Assembly: GCA_949372755.1 (NCBI GenBank)
Contig: CASIBO010000001.1
Coordinates: forward strand, 1 to 64,000
DNA length: 64,000 nucleotides
From: UBA9926 sp018645765
GTDB taxonomy: Bacteria; Pseudomonadota; Gammaproteobacteria; Pseudomonadales; Azotimanducaceae
Direction of reading: 5' to 3'
Shown piece after piece: positions 16,994-25,326 of this stretch; position 1 is the first letter of the stretch; each line of letters opens with the position of its first letter. Made by a program: the position numbers and the translations under genes. The notes under the pieces are model-generated. The model was given only the letters and a program-made list of their open reading frames with translations, did not search any database and was not told where the DNA came from.

Positions 16994-17701
16994 TCATGCT
17001 GCGGTCAATGCGATCGCTGAGATGACAAGGGCGATCAAAATGGCGTGGGGAAAATAGTTGGCTGCTTTTAAGACTTTAACCGCTCTTTGGATTCGGGTTG
17101 CTTCGTTGGCGCGTGGGTAGGGAATGCTGGGGACTTTAACGTTTAAAAAATGACAGAGCGGTTCCCAACCCTCCTTGGCCGAATGCACGAGGAGCTGCTC
17201 TGGCGGTACGACTTCCCGAACTTCTGCTAACCGATCTTTAAAAAACTGAACCGCAAAGCGCCGATCTTGAAAGCGGCCTGAGAGTTCATTCTGCCAGATC
17301 GTTTGTTCGACCATTTGACCCCATCGGTCAAGGTGTGGAACGAGCTTCCTTAACCAACCGGGCAGGCTCGGAACGACTTGATAGATCGTACTGGCAACGC
17401 TGTCATACCAGGCCTCTGCTGGCCGGTCGCTGAAAATAACGCGGGCTTCGGGAAAAGTTTCTAACAGCGTTTTATAATAAGCCGAGGCTGGCCAGTCGAC
17501 CGCAGCTTGATAGTGCTCAAACACCTCATGCCAATCCACTGGCAGTCCATTGGCGGCCTCTAAAAACCATTTCGTTTGCTGGGCGTTTTCGATGCAGGCC
17601 TTCATGTGGTGGCAAGGTCCATACCCGAGGTGCTCGAGTGCCGTCATTAGCGAGACGGTACCTGTCCGGCCAGGGGCTGCTCCGATAATCTTTAACGTCA
17701 T
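16994..17701 (-). CDS. Sulfotransferase family protein with C-terminal membrane helix
   Basis: A 235-residue protein. Start 17701 places the 5'-phosphosulfate-binding loop APGRTGTVSLMTALE at residues 9-23, as in the Sulfotransfer_4 family; AGGAA lies about ten bases upstream. VIFSDRPAEAWYDSVAST matches the 3'-phosphate binding region (DRP-x-x-WY-x-S). The C-terminus carries a hydrophobic helix (HAILIALVISAIALTAA), suggesting membrane attachment. Sulfonate donor would be PAPS; the acceptor is unknown. Lies between the hydrolase and its relic. Confidence 0.85.
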   Translation of the reverse strand: MTLKIIGAAPGRTGTVSLMTALEHLGYGPCHHMKACIENAQQTKWFLEAANGLPVDWHEVFEHYQAAVDWPASAYYKTLLETFPEARVIFSDRPAEAWYDSVASTIYQVVPSLPGWLRKLVPHLDRWGQMVEQTIWQNELSGRFQDRRFAVQFFKDRLAEVREVVPPEQLLVHSAKEGWEPLCHFLNVKVPSIPYPRANEATRIQRAVKVLKAANYFPHAILIALVISAIALTAA

Positions 17702-18186
17702 GCTGTACCAATTCCTATTGCCTGTTTCTACTCTAACAAGGCTTAACAAGGATGGACAGAACACCTTCCGTAGAGCCAGCCTTCATCCGGCTAAAGGCAA
17801 TCCAGATGCCGGTTGGATTGCGCTAACCTTCGCCCCGGTAGTGGTAGCTTGCATTCCAAACGCTATCACCGCCGCAGGATGCGTAGGCCAATTAGTAATC
17901 CTTAACGACTTGACCGCCACATGAATTGGCAACCCAGTTTTCGTTCACCATCCGTTGGTTTACACGGGCGTAAGAGACCCTGTGCATGCAGCGACCATTG
18001 ACGCGGCGGCTGCCGGGTCTTGGTAAGACACCGTTCCAATCTATCCTGATCATCGCCTCTGTTCATGCCTGGCAGATCTTAGCAGGGCGTTAGCACTGAA
18101 CCTTGCTCTAAACCAATGAATGCCTTGTTATGTCGCCAAGACAGGCGAGATAACACCCAAACTGCTGCTTCGAGCGCTGGGCGGCT
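17702..18186. other. Intergenic region holding the second hydrolase relic
   Basis: No functional gene is seen. The part next to the TauD gene (18045-18179) is the second relic. The remainder (17702-18044) shows nothing recognisable. Confidence 0.5.
18045..18179 (-). repeat. Direct repeat copy 2 (hydrolase-tail relic)
   Basis: Same sequence family as 15859-15993. Here the frame ALEAAVWVLSRLSW continues without a stop to TAA, so it reads as a longer version of the same C-terminus, but no upstream body of the gene remains. It starts eight bases beyond the stop of the TauD gene. Confidence 0.75.
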
Positions 18187-19143
18187 TCAAGCCAAGCCAG
18201 CACCTTTGCCTTGCGCCCGCTCAGCGCTGGATCTGAGCACAGCCAGTTCCCGTTCGAGCGCTCCGCGCCCGGCTTCGGCTTCGGGGTCAAAAGGATAATA
18301 GGCCAACTCTGATGGCACGTCGCCAGCAACACGGGTCCCGATTAACACCCTTGGCTGCGCATAATCATAGGGCCTTGCTCTGTGCAGTAAGGCCCGGTTA
18401 TCCCACAGCAAGGTATCCCCGACACACCATTGGTGTTGGTACACTCGCGCTGGATCTGAGACGACAAAATCAACGAGATCTTGAAGCAAGGCACGGCTTT
18501 CTGATCGGGACAAGCCCGGTATCCCGAAAGCATGACGCCCGATAAACAAATTCGGCACGCCGGTTTCAGGATGCACTTTTACCAAGGCCCGGAGATAGGC
18601 CTCGCCGTGATAGAGACTGCCCGGGCGGGCATCAGGATAATGCCCAAGATCATGGGCTTGTGAATACTGGGTTGAATGATATGCGCTGAGACCATGAATA
18701 CGGGCTTTCATCTCATCTGAAAGGCTCCGATAACCCGCTCGCAGATCGGCCAGCTCAGTTTGCCCCCCTTCATCTGGGACTTTGACGGCCGTCAATAGCG
18801 CGCACTTACTGCTGACAGGCCAATAGGTCGAGTCGGTGTGCCACGCTTCGTTGCCGAGGTTGGTTTGCATTCGCTGACTCGCAACCGGGAAAATTTCGCT
18901 ATAGCCGCCATCATCCAACTTGATCTGATTCGCCAACGGCAGCGCCCCGAACTCAAGGGCACCAAAGCGTTCACCAAAGGTAATTTGTTCGACTTCGGTC
19001 AGCGCCTGATCCGGAAACACGATAAAACCATATTTCAGGAAGGCCCCGTAGACTGCCTTGAAGTCTTGTGCGTCGAGCTGACTTAAAACAATTCCAGAGA
19101 TTCTGGCACCAAAGTCGTGCGCTGAAAGTGGGTCGATCTGCAT
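18187..19143 (-). CDS. TauD/TfdA family Fe(II)/2-oxoglutarate dioxygenase
   Basis: A 318-residue enzyme. H102-x-D104 in AWHTDSTYW and distal H254 in WDNRALLHRARPYD form the iron triad; an Arg about ten residues after it would bind 2-oxoglutarate. Family members hydroxylate taurine, phenoxyacetates, sulfonates or sulfate esters, releasing succinate and CO2. The neighbouring sulfotransferase makes a sulfur-containing substrate conceivable but this is only inference. A divergent GTG-start thioesterase lies across a 133-base region with an inverted repeat at 19177-19189. A paralogue is at 51726-52571. Confidence 0.92.
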   Translation of the reverse strand: MQIDPLSAHDFGARISGIVLSQLDAQDFKAVYGAFLKYGFIVFPDQALTEVEQITFGERFGALEFGALPLANQIKLDDGGYSEIFPVASQRMQTNLGNEAWHTDSTYWPVSSKCALLTAVKVPDEGGQTELADLRAGYRSLSDEMKARIHGLSAYHSTQYSQAHDLGHYPDARPGSLYHGEAYLRALVKVHPETGVPNLFIGRHAFGIPGLSRSESRALLQDLVDFVVSDPARVYQHQWCVGDTLLWDNRALLHRARPYDYAQPRVLIGTRVAGDVPSELAYYPFDPEAEAGRGALERELAVLRSSAERAQGKGAGLA

Positions 19144-19176
19144 AACGCGCCTCCTTTCGCTTCAAATTAGCGCATA

Positions 19177-19189
19177 TCAAGGATCTTGA
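19177..19189. promoter_or_regulatory. Candidate operator between divergent genes
   Basis: TCAAG-GAT-CTTGA, a perfect 5-bp dyad with a 3-bp spacer, lies between the divergent TauD gene and the thioesterase gene. Short dyads occur by chance; no regulator is encoded nearby. Confidence 0.2.
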
Positions 19190-19276
19190 CCATCTCGACC
19201 CTGATCATCCCTTCAGCCGCTGGTTTCCAAGGCTATGAACTTTGGTAAAGTGATGGGCTCAAATTAGGAGTTCGAT

Positions 19277-19687
19277 GTGACCGACGTTTACCAACAACTC
19301 AATGAAGCCGCTTTTTGCCCGACCATGACATTTTTTGGATTAACCCATGTCAAAAGCGACGCGGAAACGACTCACTTTACAGTCACCTTTCCTCAGGCCG
19401 CCCTGAACCCAATGGGGTATGTGCAGGGCGGGATGATCAGTGCGGCCCTTGATGACGCAACCTCTATTGCGATGATCAAAGGCTACGATCGAAAAAAAGC
19501 CCCCCTATCAACGAACCTTCATATCCTGTTTCATCGCCCGATGCCGGAAGGGTTGGGTCACATTGAAGTCAAAATCATCAACCTTGGACGAAAAAGCGCA
19601 ACCTCCGAAGGCCGCTTGTTCGACGCCAATCACAAACTCGTTGCGACCTTGCTGCACTCCGCCCAACCCGTCGATACAGGACAATAA
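19277..19687 (+). CDS. PaaI family hotdog-fold thioesterase
   Basis: A 136-residue hotdog protein. GTG 19277 is used: TAGGAG lies six bases before it and the overlapping ATG is out of frame and runs into a stop. Features: LNPMGYVQGGMISAALDDATS with the catalytic Asp/Gly region, and STNLHILFHRPMPEGLGHIEVKI strands. It probably hydrolyses an acyl- or aryl-CoA ester. It is nine bases ahead of an alpha/beta hydrolase gene, indicating an operon. Confidence 0.9.
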   Translation: MTDVYQQLNEAAFCPTMTFFGLTHVKSDAETTHFTVTFPQAALNPMGYVQGGMISAALDDATSIAMIKGYDRKKAPLSTNLHILFHRPMPEGLGHIEVKIINLGRKSATSEGRLFDANHKLVATLLHSAQPVDTGQ

Positions 19688-19696
19688 GGATCCAGG

Positions 19697-20632
19697 ATGC
19701 CCATCACCGAATCCAACTATGATCTACCCAGCCATAAACACAGGTGCCATATCCAACTGCGTCACAAAACAACCAACACAGCGCAAGGCACCCCAATCCT
19801 TTTTGTCCATGGCGCCACTTACGGGGCAAGCCAAACCTTTGACTACGCCATCAACGGTCGCTCTTGGATGGATGAGATGGCAGATCAAGGCTTTGATGCT
19901 TGGTGTCTTGATCTCACGGGTTACGGTCAATCTGATCGTCCAGGGGAGATGGCCGAGGCAGCGAGCCTAAACGCGCCGCTTGTGCGAACGGATGACGCCG
20001 TCGCCGATGTCCTGCGCGCGATTGATTTCATCTGTGCGCAGCGTGCATGCGAAGCCGTTGACTTGCTGGGTTATAGCTGGGGTACAGCAATTTGCGGTCG
20101 CATCGCGGGTCAATGCCCGGACCGGGTCAACCGCCTGGTTTTATACGGGGCCTTGTGGGTTGAAAAACAAACCAATTTTAAGGCCAGCAGTATCCCAGCA
20201 TACCGGACGGTCACTGCCAGCAGCGCCCTAAGTCGATGGGGGCATGGCCTAGAACCCGCGGTCTTTGAGACCGTTGTGGACCCAAAGGTTGCAGCTGATT
20301 GGTGCCAAACCGTTGTGGAGACGGATCCCGACTACGATGCGGCGCAGCACGCCTTTCTGCGAGCGCCGACTGGCGTTCGGGCGGACTATGAACACTGCGC
20401 ATTAACCGGTGCAGATTGGTACGAACCCGAATTGATTCAAGCGCCGACATTCATCGTGGTCGGTGACCTGGACATCGAGACCACACCCGAACAAGGTCTC
20501 ATCGTGTTTAGCCGCCTGACCCAAGCCCATTCCCGCCAATTAACGCTCATCGGCGGTGGCACTCATAGTTTGCTACTCGAGAACCGTCGTTTTCAACTGT
20601 TTGATGCCGTGCGCCACTTCCTGGCAGCCTAG
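19697..20632 (+). CDS. Alpha/beta hydrolase
   Basis: A 311-residue hydrolase. The HGATYGASQTFD oxyanion region near residue 37, the nucleophile elbow LLGYSWGTAICGR with Ser at about residue 125, a DLDIETTPEQ acid region and GGGTHSLLLE with the His are all seen. It is co-transcribed with the thioesterase 19277-19687. Cofactor-independent ester or C-C bond hydrolysis is possible; the substrate is unknown. No signal peptide is present. Confidence 0.88.
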   Translation: MPITESNYDLPSHKHRCHIQLRHKTTNTAQGTPILFVHGATYGASQTFDYAINGRSWMDEMADQGFDAWCLDLTGYGQSDRPGEMAEAASLNAPLVRTDDAVADVLRAIDFICAQRACEAVDLLGYSWGTAICGRIAGQCPDRVNRLVLYGALWVEKQTNFKASSIPAYRTVTASSALSRWGHGLEPAVFETVVDPKVAADWCQTVVETDPDYDAAQHAFLRAPTGVRADYEHCALTGADWYEPELIQAPTFIVVGDLDIETTPEQGLIVFSRLTQAHSRQLTLIGGGTHSLLLENRRFQLFDAVRHFLAA

Positions 20633-20843
20633 ATCTCAGCCGCGACGGTTACGTGTCCTTCAGTGTTAAAACGTTTTTCGGGCTGTGAAGACTAACCCGC
20701 CTCGAATCAAACCGTTCAACCTCAAGCCTGGACGTCGCGTTTTAAGTCAAGTGCGCGTCTCATACCGCCCGGCAAACGCGAAACCGGCGCCCGACAAACA
20801 AAGCTGCCGACCGCACTCGAGCGCACGAAATTTAGAGCCCCGT

Positions 20844-21689
20844 CTAGGAATAATCAAAGAAGCCTTTGCCGGATTTTCGACCTAGCCAACCCGCACGAAC
20901 ATATTTACGCAGAAGGGGGTGAGTTCGATACTTCGAATCACCAAACTCTTGATGAAAGACGTCCATCACGGCCAAGCAAACATCTAAACCAATCATATCA
21001 GCAAGGGTTAAAGGCCCCATTGGGTGATTCGCGCCCAACTTCATAGCCGCATCAATGTCTTGCGCAGAAGCCAACCCTTCCGCGAGGATACCGACCGCCT
21101 CGTTGATCATAGGCACTAAAATTCGATTCACAACGAAACCCGGTGCTTCGGCGACTTCAACCGGTTGCTTACCGATTTGAATGGCAACCGCCTGCACCGC
21201 ATCAACCGTTGTCTGCGCCGTGGCGATGCCGCGAATCAGTTCGACCAGTTTCATAACCGGTGCTGGATTAAAAAAGTGCATACCCATCACTTGATCCGGG
21301 CGATTGGTCGCACTGGCGATTTCCGTTATCGACAGCGAGGAGGTATTCGAAACAAATAGGGTCGACGGTTGACAGATGGCATCAAGCTCTGAAAAAACGA
21401 TTTTCTTAATGTCCATACTTTCAATAATGGCTTCAACAACCAGATCGCAATCTGCAACCGCTGTGAGATCCGTCGCCGCCTGAATGCGACCTAAGATCGC
21501 CTGATGCTCAATCTCCGGCAAAGTGCCTTTCGCCACCTGTCGATCGAGATTTTTTCGAACAATGCTCAGACCGCCACTGACGAGGTCCTCCGAAACATCC
21601 CGCAAGACCACATTCAAGCCCGCAGTAGCGAAGGTCTGCGCAATCCCCGCACCCATGGTTCCTGCCCCCAAAACGCCTATTTTTTGCAT
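20844..21689 (-). CDS. 3-hydroxyacyl-CoA dehydrogenase (3-hydroxybutyryl-CoA type)
   Basis: A 281-residue NAD-dependent dehydrogenase of the single-domain Hbd/PaaH length. The Rossmann motif is GVLGAGTMGAGIAQ at residues 4-17; FVSNTSSLSITEIA and GMHFFNPAPVMKLVELI hold the catalytic Ser/His/Glu region, and APGFVVNRILVPMINEA begins the C-terminal helical dimerisation domain. It oxidises 3-hydroxyacyl-CoA in beta-oxidation or aromatic-ring-cleavage pathways. It stands alone but fits the acyl-CoA enzymes scattered through the window. Confidence 0.95.
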   Translation of the reverse strand: MQKIGVLGAGTMGAGIAQTFATAGLNVVLRDVSEDLVSGGLSIVRKNLDRQVAKGTLPEIEHQAILGRIQAATDLTAVADCDLVVEAIIESMDIKKIVFSELDAICQPSTLFVSNTSSLSITEIASATNRPDQVMGMHFFNPAPVMKLVELIRGIATAQTTVDAVQAVAIQIGKQPVEVAEAPGFVVNRILVPMINEAVGILAEGLASAQDIDAAMKLGANHPMGPLTLADMIGLDVCLAVMDVFHQEFGDSKYRTHPLLRKYVRAGWLGRKSGKGFFDYS

Positions 21690-21927
21690 GTTTCGATTCC
21701 TATTTTTGCTTGGTCGCGAACCTTATCAAGATTGCCAAAGCGGCGCAATTCGAGCCTAAAATAGACTTACAGCCAGGCAAAAAGCGGCTTTTTCGGGCAC
21801 TTTGCCGCAAAGATTCAACGCGCCAAGATTACATCCCGCGAGCGCAGTTGTTGCCTGATCAACACGGCTCATCCGCTGCAAGTCATAAAACCGTTATCAA
21901 TACGCTAAGATTTCGCTAAAGTGCCGT

Positions 21928-22752
21928 ATGGATCTTGATCTCGACACTGGACGGTTAATCGTCTTCCTGACCGGCTTTGGCTTTTTCCTAGCCCTTGAGA
22001 GCCTACTGCCCGCGCGCCAAATGACCAGTGCAAAGCACCGGCGATTACTCACCCACGGCTTTATGGCAACTGTAAACACCCTGCTCGTGCGCACCCTGAC
22101 CTTTGTGCCCATGCTGGCTTGGCTGGTTTATGTCGAGCAGCAAGGCTGGGGACTGGCTCGCTGGCTTGGGCTTTCAGGCTGGCTTGAGTTCATTATCTCG
22201 ATTATCGTTCTGGACGCCTTTGATTATTTTTGGCATCGCGCCAATCATCGCATCACGTTCCTATGGCGGTTTCACAAAGCCCACCACGCCGACACCCAAA
22301 TAGATGTTTCGACGGCTCTGAGATTTCATCCTGGAGAGTTATTACTGTCGAGCCTTGCCAAAGCAACCTGGGTTGTTATCTGGGGGCCGTCGACCATTGC
22401 CTGGTTTTTATTCGAGATCCTGGTTAGCTGGTTCGCTCAGGCGCATCATGCCAATTGGGACCTTCCTGACCGCCTCGAGCGCGTTGTCCGACGCGTCTGG
22501 GTCACGCCCCGTTTTCATGCGATCCATCACCTTGTCGATCGGCGCTTTGGGGATGCTAATTTCTCAACGCTGCTCAGCGTCTGGGATCCCTGCTTTGGTA
22601 CAGAAGCTGAGGCCCTAAGCCGAGCCCAAACGAAAGACCTTGACCTTGGCCTCCCAGAGGCCCGCGAACACACCGCCTCGTTAAAGCAGTGGTTAACCGA
22701 ACCCATCGCTCGCCGGAATCTAGGATTGAGCCAGCAGCGCCAAGCGGATTAA
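21928..22752 (+). CDS. Sterol desaturase / fatty acid hydroxylase family membrane protein
   Basis: A 274-residue integral membrane di-iron oxygenase-type protein. Histidine clusters HRANH, HKAHHAD, AHHANWD and HAIHH are present in the usual order, between hydrophobic stretches at about residues 10-28, 50-68, 85-105 and 135-160. Family members hydroxylate or desaturate lipids, carotenoids or sterols using molecular oxygen. The C-terminal polar tail of about 60 residues is ordinary. No redox partner gene is next to it. Confidence 0.9.
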   Translation: MDLDLDTGRLIVFLTGFGFFLALESLLPARQMTSAKHRRLLTHGFMATVNTLLVRTLTFVPMLAWLVYVEQQGWGLARWLGLSGWLEFIISIIVLDAFDYFWHRANHRITFLWRFHKAHHADTQIDVSTALRFHPGELLLSSLAKATWVVIWGPSTIAWFLFEILVSWFAQAHHANWDLPDRLERVVRRVWVTPRFHAIHHLVDRRFGDANFSTLLSVWDPCFGTEAEALSRAQTKDLDLGLPEAREHTASLKQWLTEPIARRNLGLSQQRQAD

Positions 22753-22834
22753 CCTTCACCAACCGAAAGCTTTTCTGTTATCGTACTCCCTGCAAAGCAT
22801 TCCTTTGTAACCATTACCCATAGGGGAGCCATCT

Positions 22835-23086
22835 ATGAAGCAATTACTCTTAATCAGCTGTCTTTTGCCTTGTTTAGCAATGGCGGCTGAACACGGCGGC
22901 ACCGCAGCACCCGAAAAGAAGCAGGAACATGGCGGCCAGGCCGCACCTGAAAAAGCCCATCAAGAGCATGGCGGCAAGGCCGCAGCGGACAAGCCGGCTG
23001 CAGAACATGGTGGCAAGGCGGCCCCTGAAAAAGAAGCGCACGAACATGGTGGCGCGCCTGCTTCAGAAAAGCCGAACCACTCATAG
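22835..23086 (+). CDS. Small secreted EHGG-repeat protein
   Basis: An 83-residue protein with a clear signal peptide (MKQLLLISCLLPCLAMA, cleavage after residue 17). The mature part consists of five EHGG motifs at residues 19-22, 31-34, 44-47, 57-60 and 70-73, each followed by a linker of the type AAPEK. Repeats are 12-13 residues apart, so the mature peptide is low complexity, charged and His-rich. Such spacing suggests divalent metal binding, though this is inference. AGGGGAG lies close before the ATG. A second exported protein follows after 27 bases. Confidence 0.75.
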   Translation: MKQLLLISCLLPCLAMAAEHGGTAAPEKKQEHGGQAAPEKAHQEHGGKAAADKPAAEHGGKAAPEKEAHEHGGAPASEKPNHS

Positions 23087-23113
23087 CCCAGTTATCAGGC
23101 AGTATCTGGCAAG

Positions 23114-23602
23114 ATGGCTTCACCCGCGCATCGCATAGGCAGCAGTAGCACCCTCGTTGGCTGGTACTGTCTCCTTGCGTCCTGCCTGTTCACGCCAAGC
23201 GGGTCGTTAATAGCGGCGCCCATTGATTCGCCACCGACCCAATTCTATGTAGACGATATCAAAGCGGCGATGACTGAACACATCCAGTCGCTCACCGTGG
23301 CGGATGGCTATTGGCACACGGTGGATGACAAGACCTTAGATGAACTGGTTTTGAAATTTATTCAGGTGCACGACCCGGTCCGCCAAATCAATCAAGGCGT
23401 TTACTTCGCCTGCACGGACTTTCACGAGCAAGGCAACGACGAAAAAATTTACGACATGGACTTTTGGCTTGCGCCGGTTGATGGCGTGCTCAAAGTCTTT
23501 CAAACCAAAGTCCACAAAGAGCCGCGGCACACGCTACTCTACGGCTGGTACAAGCACCCAAGATATACCTTCGTGAACGATGAAATCGAGTATCTTTATT
23601 AA
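23114..23602 (+). CDS. Hypothetical exported protein
   Basis: A 162-residue protein with a signal peptide (a hydrophobic stretch at about residues 14-35, cleavage near AAP). The mature domain DDIKAAMTEHIQSL...GYWHTVDDKT...ACTDFHEQGNDEKIYDMDFWL...VHKEPRHTLLYGWY has no family name I recall. Conserved-looking Trp, His and a Cys suggest a folded periplasmic domain. It is 27 bases downstream of the EHGG-repeat protein gene, so likely co-transcribed. Function unknown. Confidence 0.7.
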   Translation: MASPAHRIGSSSTLVGWYCLLASCLFTPSGSLIAAPIDSPPTQFYVDDIKAAMTEHIQSLTVADGYWHTVDDKTLDELVLKFIQVHDPVRQINQGVYFACTDFHEQGNDEKIYDMDFWLAPVDGVLKVFQTKVHKEPRHTLLYGWYKHPRYTFVNDEIEYLY

Positions 23603-23813
23603 GTGCTTTTATTACCGCAGACGTTGACTCGCGGGATTTTGTTTCCCGGTATTTAAAGCTCATTCTTCATTCGCCGTTTTCAACCCCGTCTGGTCAAGCG
23701 CCCGCACGCTTGCGATTCATAGCAAGGTTAGATCGCAAGCCCCATGTGCCTTGATCCAACCCGGATTCAAACACGTACCGGACACCAAAAATTAGTCAGT
23801 ATTTGGAACCTGT

Positions 23814-24494
23814 ATGATCCGAGCACTTTTGATCCTCCTGCCTTTGATCGCCTTCCCCAGCCACGCGGACGGGTTCGATTTTGAGGTGCTACTCAATGGC
23901 AAACCCATCGGCCATCACCAGATTAGGCTCTCTGTCGATCAGACCGGGCGCCAGATCGTGCAGGGCGACGCCGACTATACTGTGAAACTGCTGGGCATCA
24001 CGTTTTTTGCCTACCAGCATCAGCATCGTGAAACCTGGGAGGGCAATTGCCTCCAATCTTTGGTCTCCAGCACCCAAACCAATGGCGAGCCTGAGCAACT
24101 CACGCTGAACCGCAATCCTGACGGCTACGGGTTAACCTCTTTAACCGTGACCGAAGCCTTCACCCTGGCGGAACAACCCTGTGTTTGGTCCTACGCCTAC
24201 TGGCGGAAAGATTTCACAAGCCAACGCCAACTGATGAATGGCCAAACGGGGGCCATGAGCGCTGTGACGTTCGAGCGCGTTCCGCCCCTCGCAGCAAGCC
24301 CACAGGACATCGATCCGGCGCGTGCTTTAGCAGTTGCCCAATCACCAACACGAAGCCCTGGCACTCGCTACAGACTGATCAATCGAGATCAAACCATCAT
24401 GGTGGACTACAGTCCTTCTGGCGAATGGATTGGATTGGAGGTCGATCTTGCACCCAACCGTGTGCTGACCTATCGACTGCGGGCGCCGCTATAA
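23814..24494 (+). CDS. DUF6134-type exported protein
   Basis: A 226-residue protein with an N-terminal signal peptide (IRALLILLPLIAFPSHA). The mature part FDFEVLLNGKPIGHHQIRL...YTVKLLGITFFAYQHQHRETWEGNCL matches the pattern of DUF6134 proteins (FxV.lDGk.IG.h.f, then Y.H...E.W.gdrL). A WSYAYWRKDF segment near residue 123 also fits. Such proteins are predicted beta-rich periplasmic proteins of unknown function. The gene stands alone. Confidence 0.8.
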   Translation: MIRALLILLPLIAFPSHADGFDFEVLLNGKPIGHHQIRLSVDQTGRQIVQGDADYTVKLLGITFFAYQHQHRETWEGNCLQSLVSSTQTNGEPEQLTLNRNPDGYGLTSLTVTEAFTLAEQPCVWSYAYWRKDFTSQRQLMNGQTGAMSAVTFERVPPLAASPQDIDPARALAVAQSPTRSPGTRYRLINRDQTIMVDYSPSGEWIGLEVDLAPNRVLTYRLRAPL

Positions 24495-24525
24495 GGTTGC
24501 TTTCTCGGCGCCTAATTGCGGCGCC

Positions 24526-24888
24526 CTAATCCTGTTGAACGGGCGGCATCACCGAGACTTCCTCCGATAAAAAACCGCCCCATTTCGCGTCAGGGTCGAA
24601 CAGTTTTGCTTCGTCCGCCTGAATTTCTGCCGCAATCACAGGGTCACTAAGGTGCGCCATACAAGCTTTTTGCGCGGCCCAATCCGGAAACCACATCTCT
24701 GTAATCACATCAAAGGGGGGGTTAGGGGTCGACGAATGTGCGGGATCTAAATACCGCCGAATATAAGAAACCGCGAACCCAGCCAAGACCCGCTCTCCGA
24801 TTTTTCGATGGTGGGCTTCGTAGTAATCTTTAAATGTCGCCAGATCGAGATCCTTGCGACGCTTTAAAAACACAACTTGTTTGATCAT
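24526..24888 (-). CDS. EthD domain-containing protein
   Basis: A 120-residue dimeric ferredoxin-like-fold protein. IKQVVFLKRRKDLDLATFKDYYEAHHRKIGERVL near the N-terminus is the EthD signature, with the H-x-R/K segment. A second half PPFDVITEMWFPDWAAQKACMAHLSDP completes the barrel. EthD proteins accompany oxygenase systems (ethyl tert-butyl ether degradation) and small dehydratases in catabolic clusters. GAGG lies six bases before the ATG. Role here unknown. Confidence 0.87.
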   Translation of the reverse strand: MIKQVVFLKRRKDLDLATFKDYYEAHHRKIGERVLAGFAVSYIRRYLDPAHSSTPNPPFDVITEMWFPDWAAQKACMAHLSDPVIAAEIQADEAKLFDPDAKWGGFLSEEVSVMPPVQQD

Positions 24889-25326
24889 CCTTCACCTCTT
24901 CCTTCTGTTGCTTTCATCGCTGTTGGCGCCGATAAACTAAGCCCGAGCAGCCCCTGCGCTTTTGTGTCTGGTTCAATGCCAAATTCGGTTAGACATCTCA
25001 GGGGCCATGTCTTCCGACAGCACGGCTCAGGCTCCCGACCCGAGGGGCAGACGATCCTGAACCCCCTATTAAGACCAAAATAAGCCATGCCCGCAATCCC
25101 CATCAACTGCCGGCAGATCGCATTCCCTGCCAGCGCTGAAGGTAAGCCCTGCTGCCGCGCCACGGAATATTGGATGACCCAGCAAGCCCATCTGCGGTAG
25201 AGTCAGTCAAAAGACTGGTTTCACAAGCCGTGCAAGCATCCGGAGCAGATCATCGAACCGACAACCGCCAAGACAAACCAATCATCCAGTGGTCAAAAAG
25301 CCATTGGATTTTGGCGGGGCTGGTCC

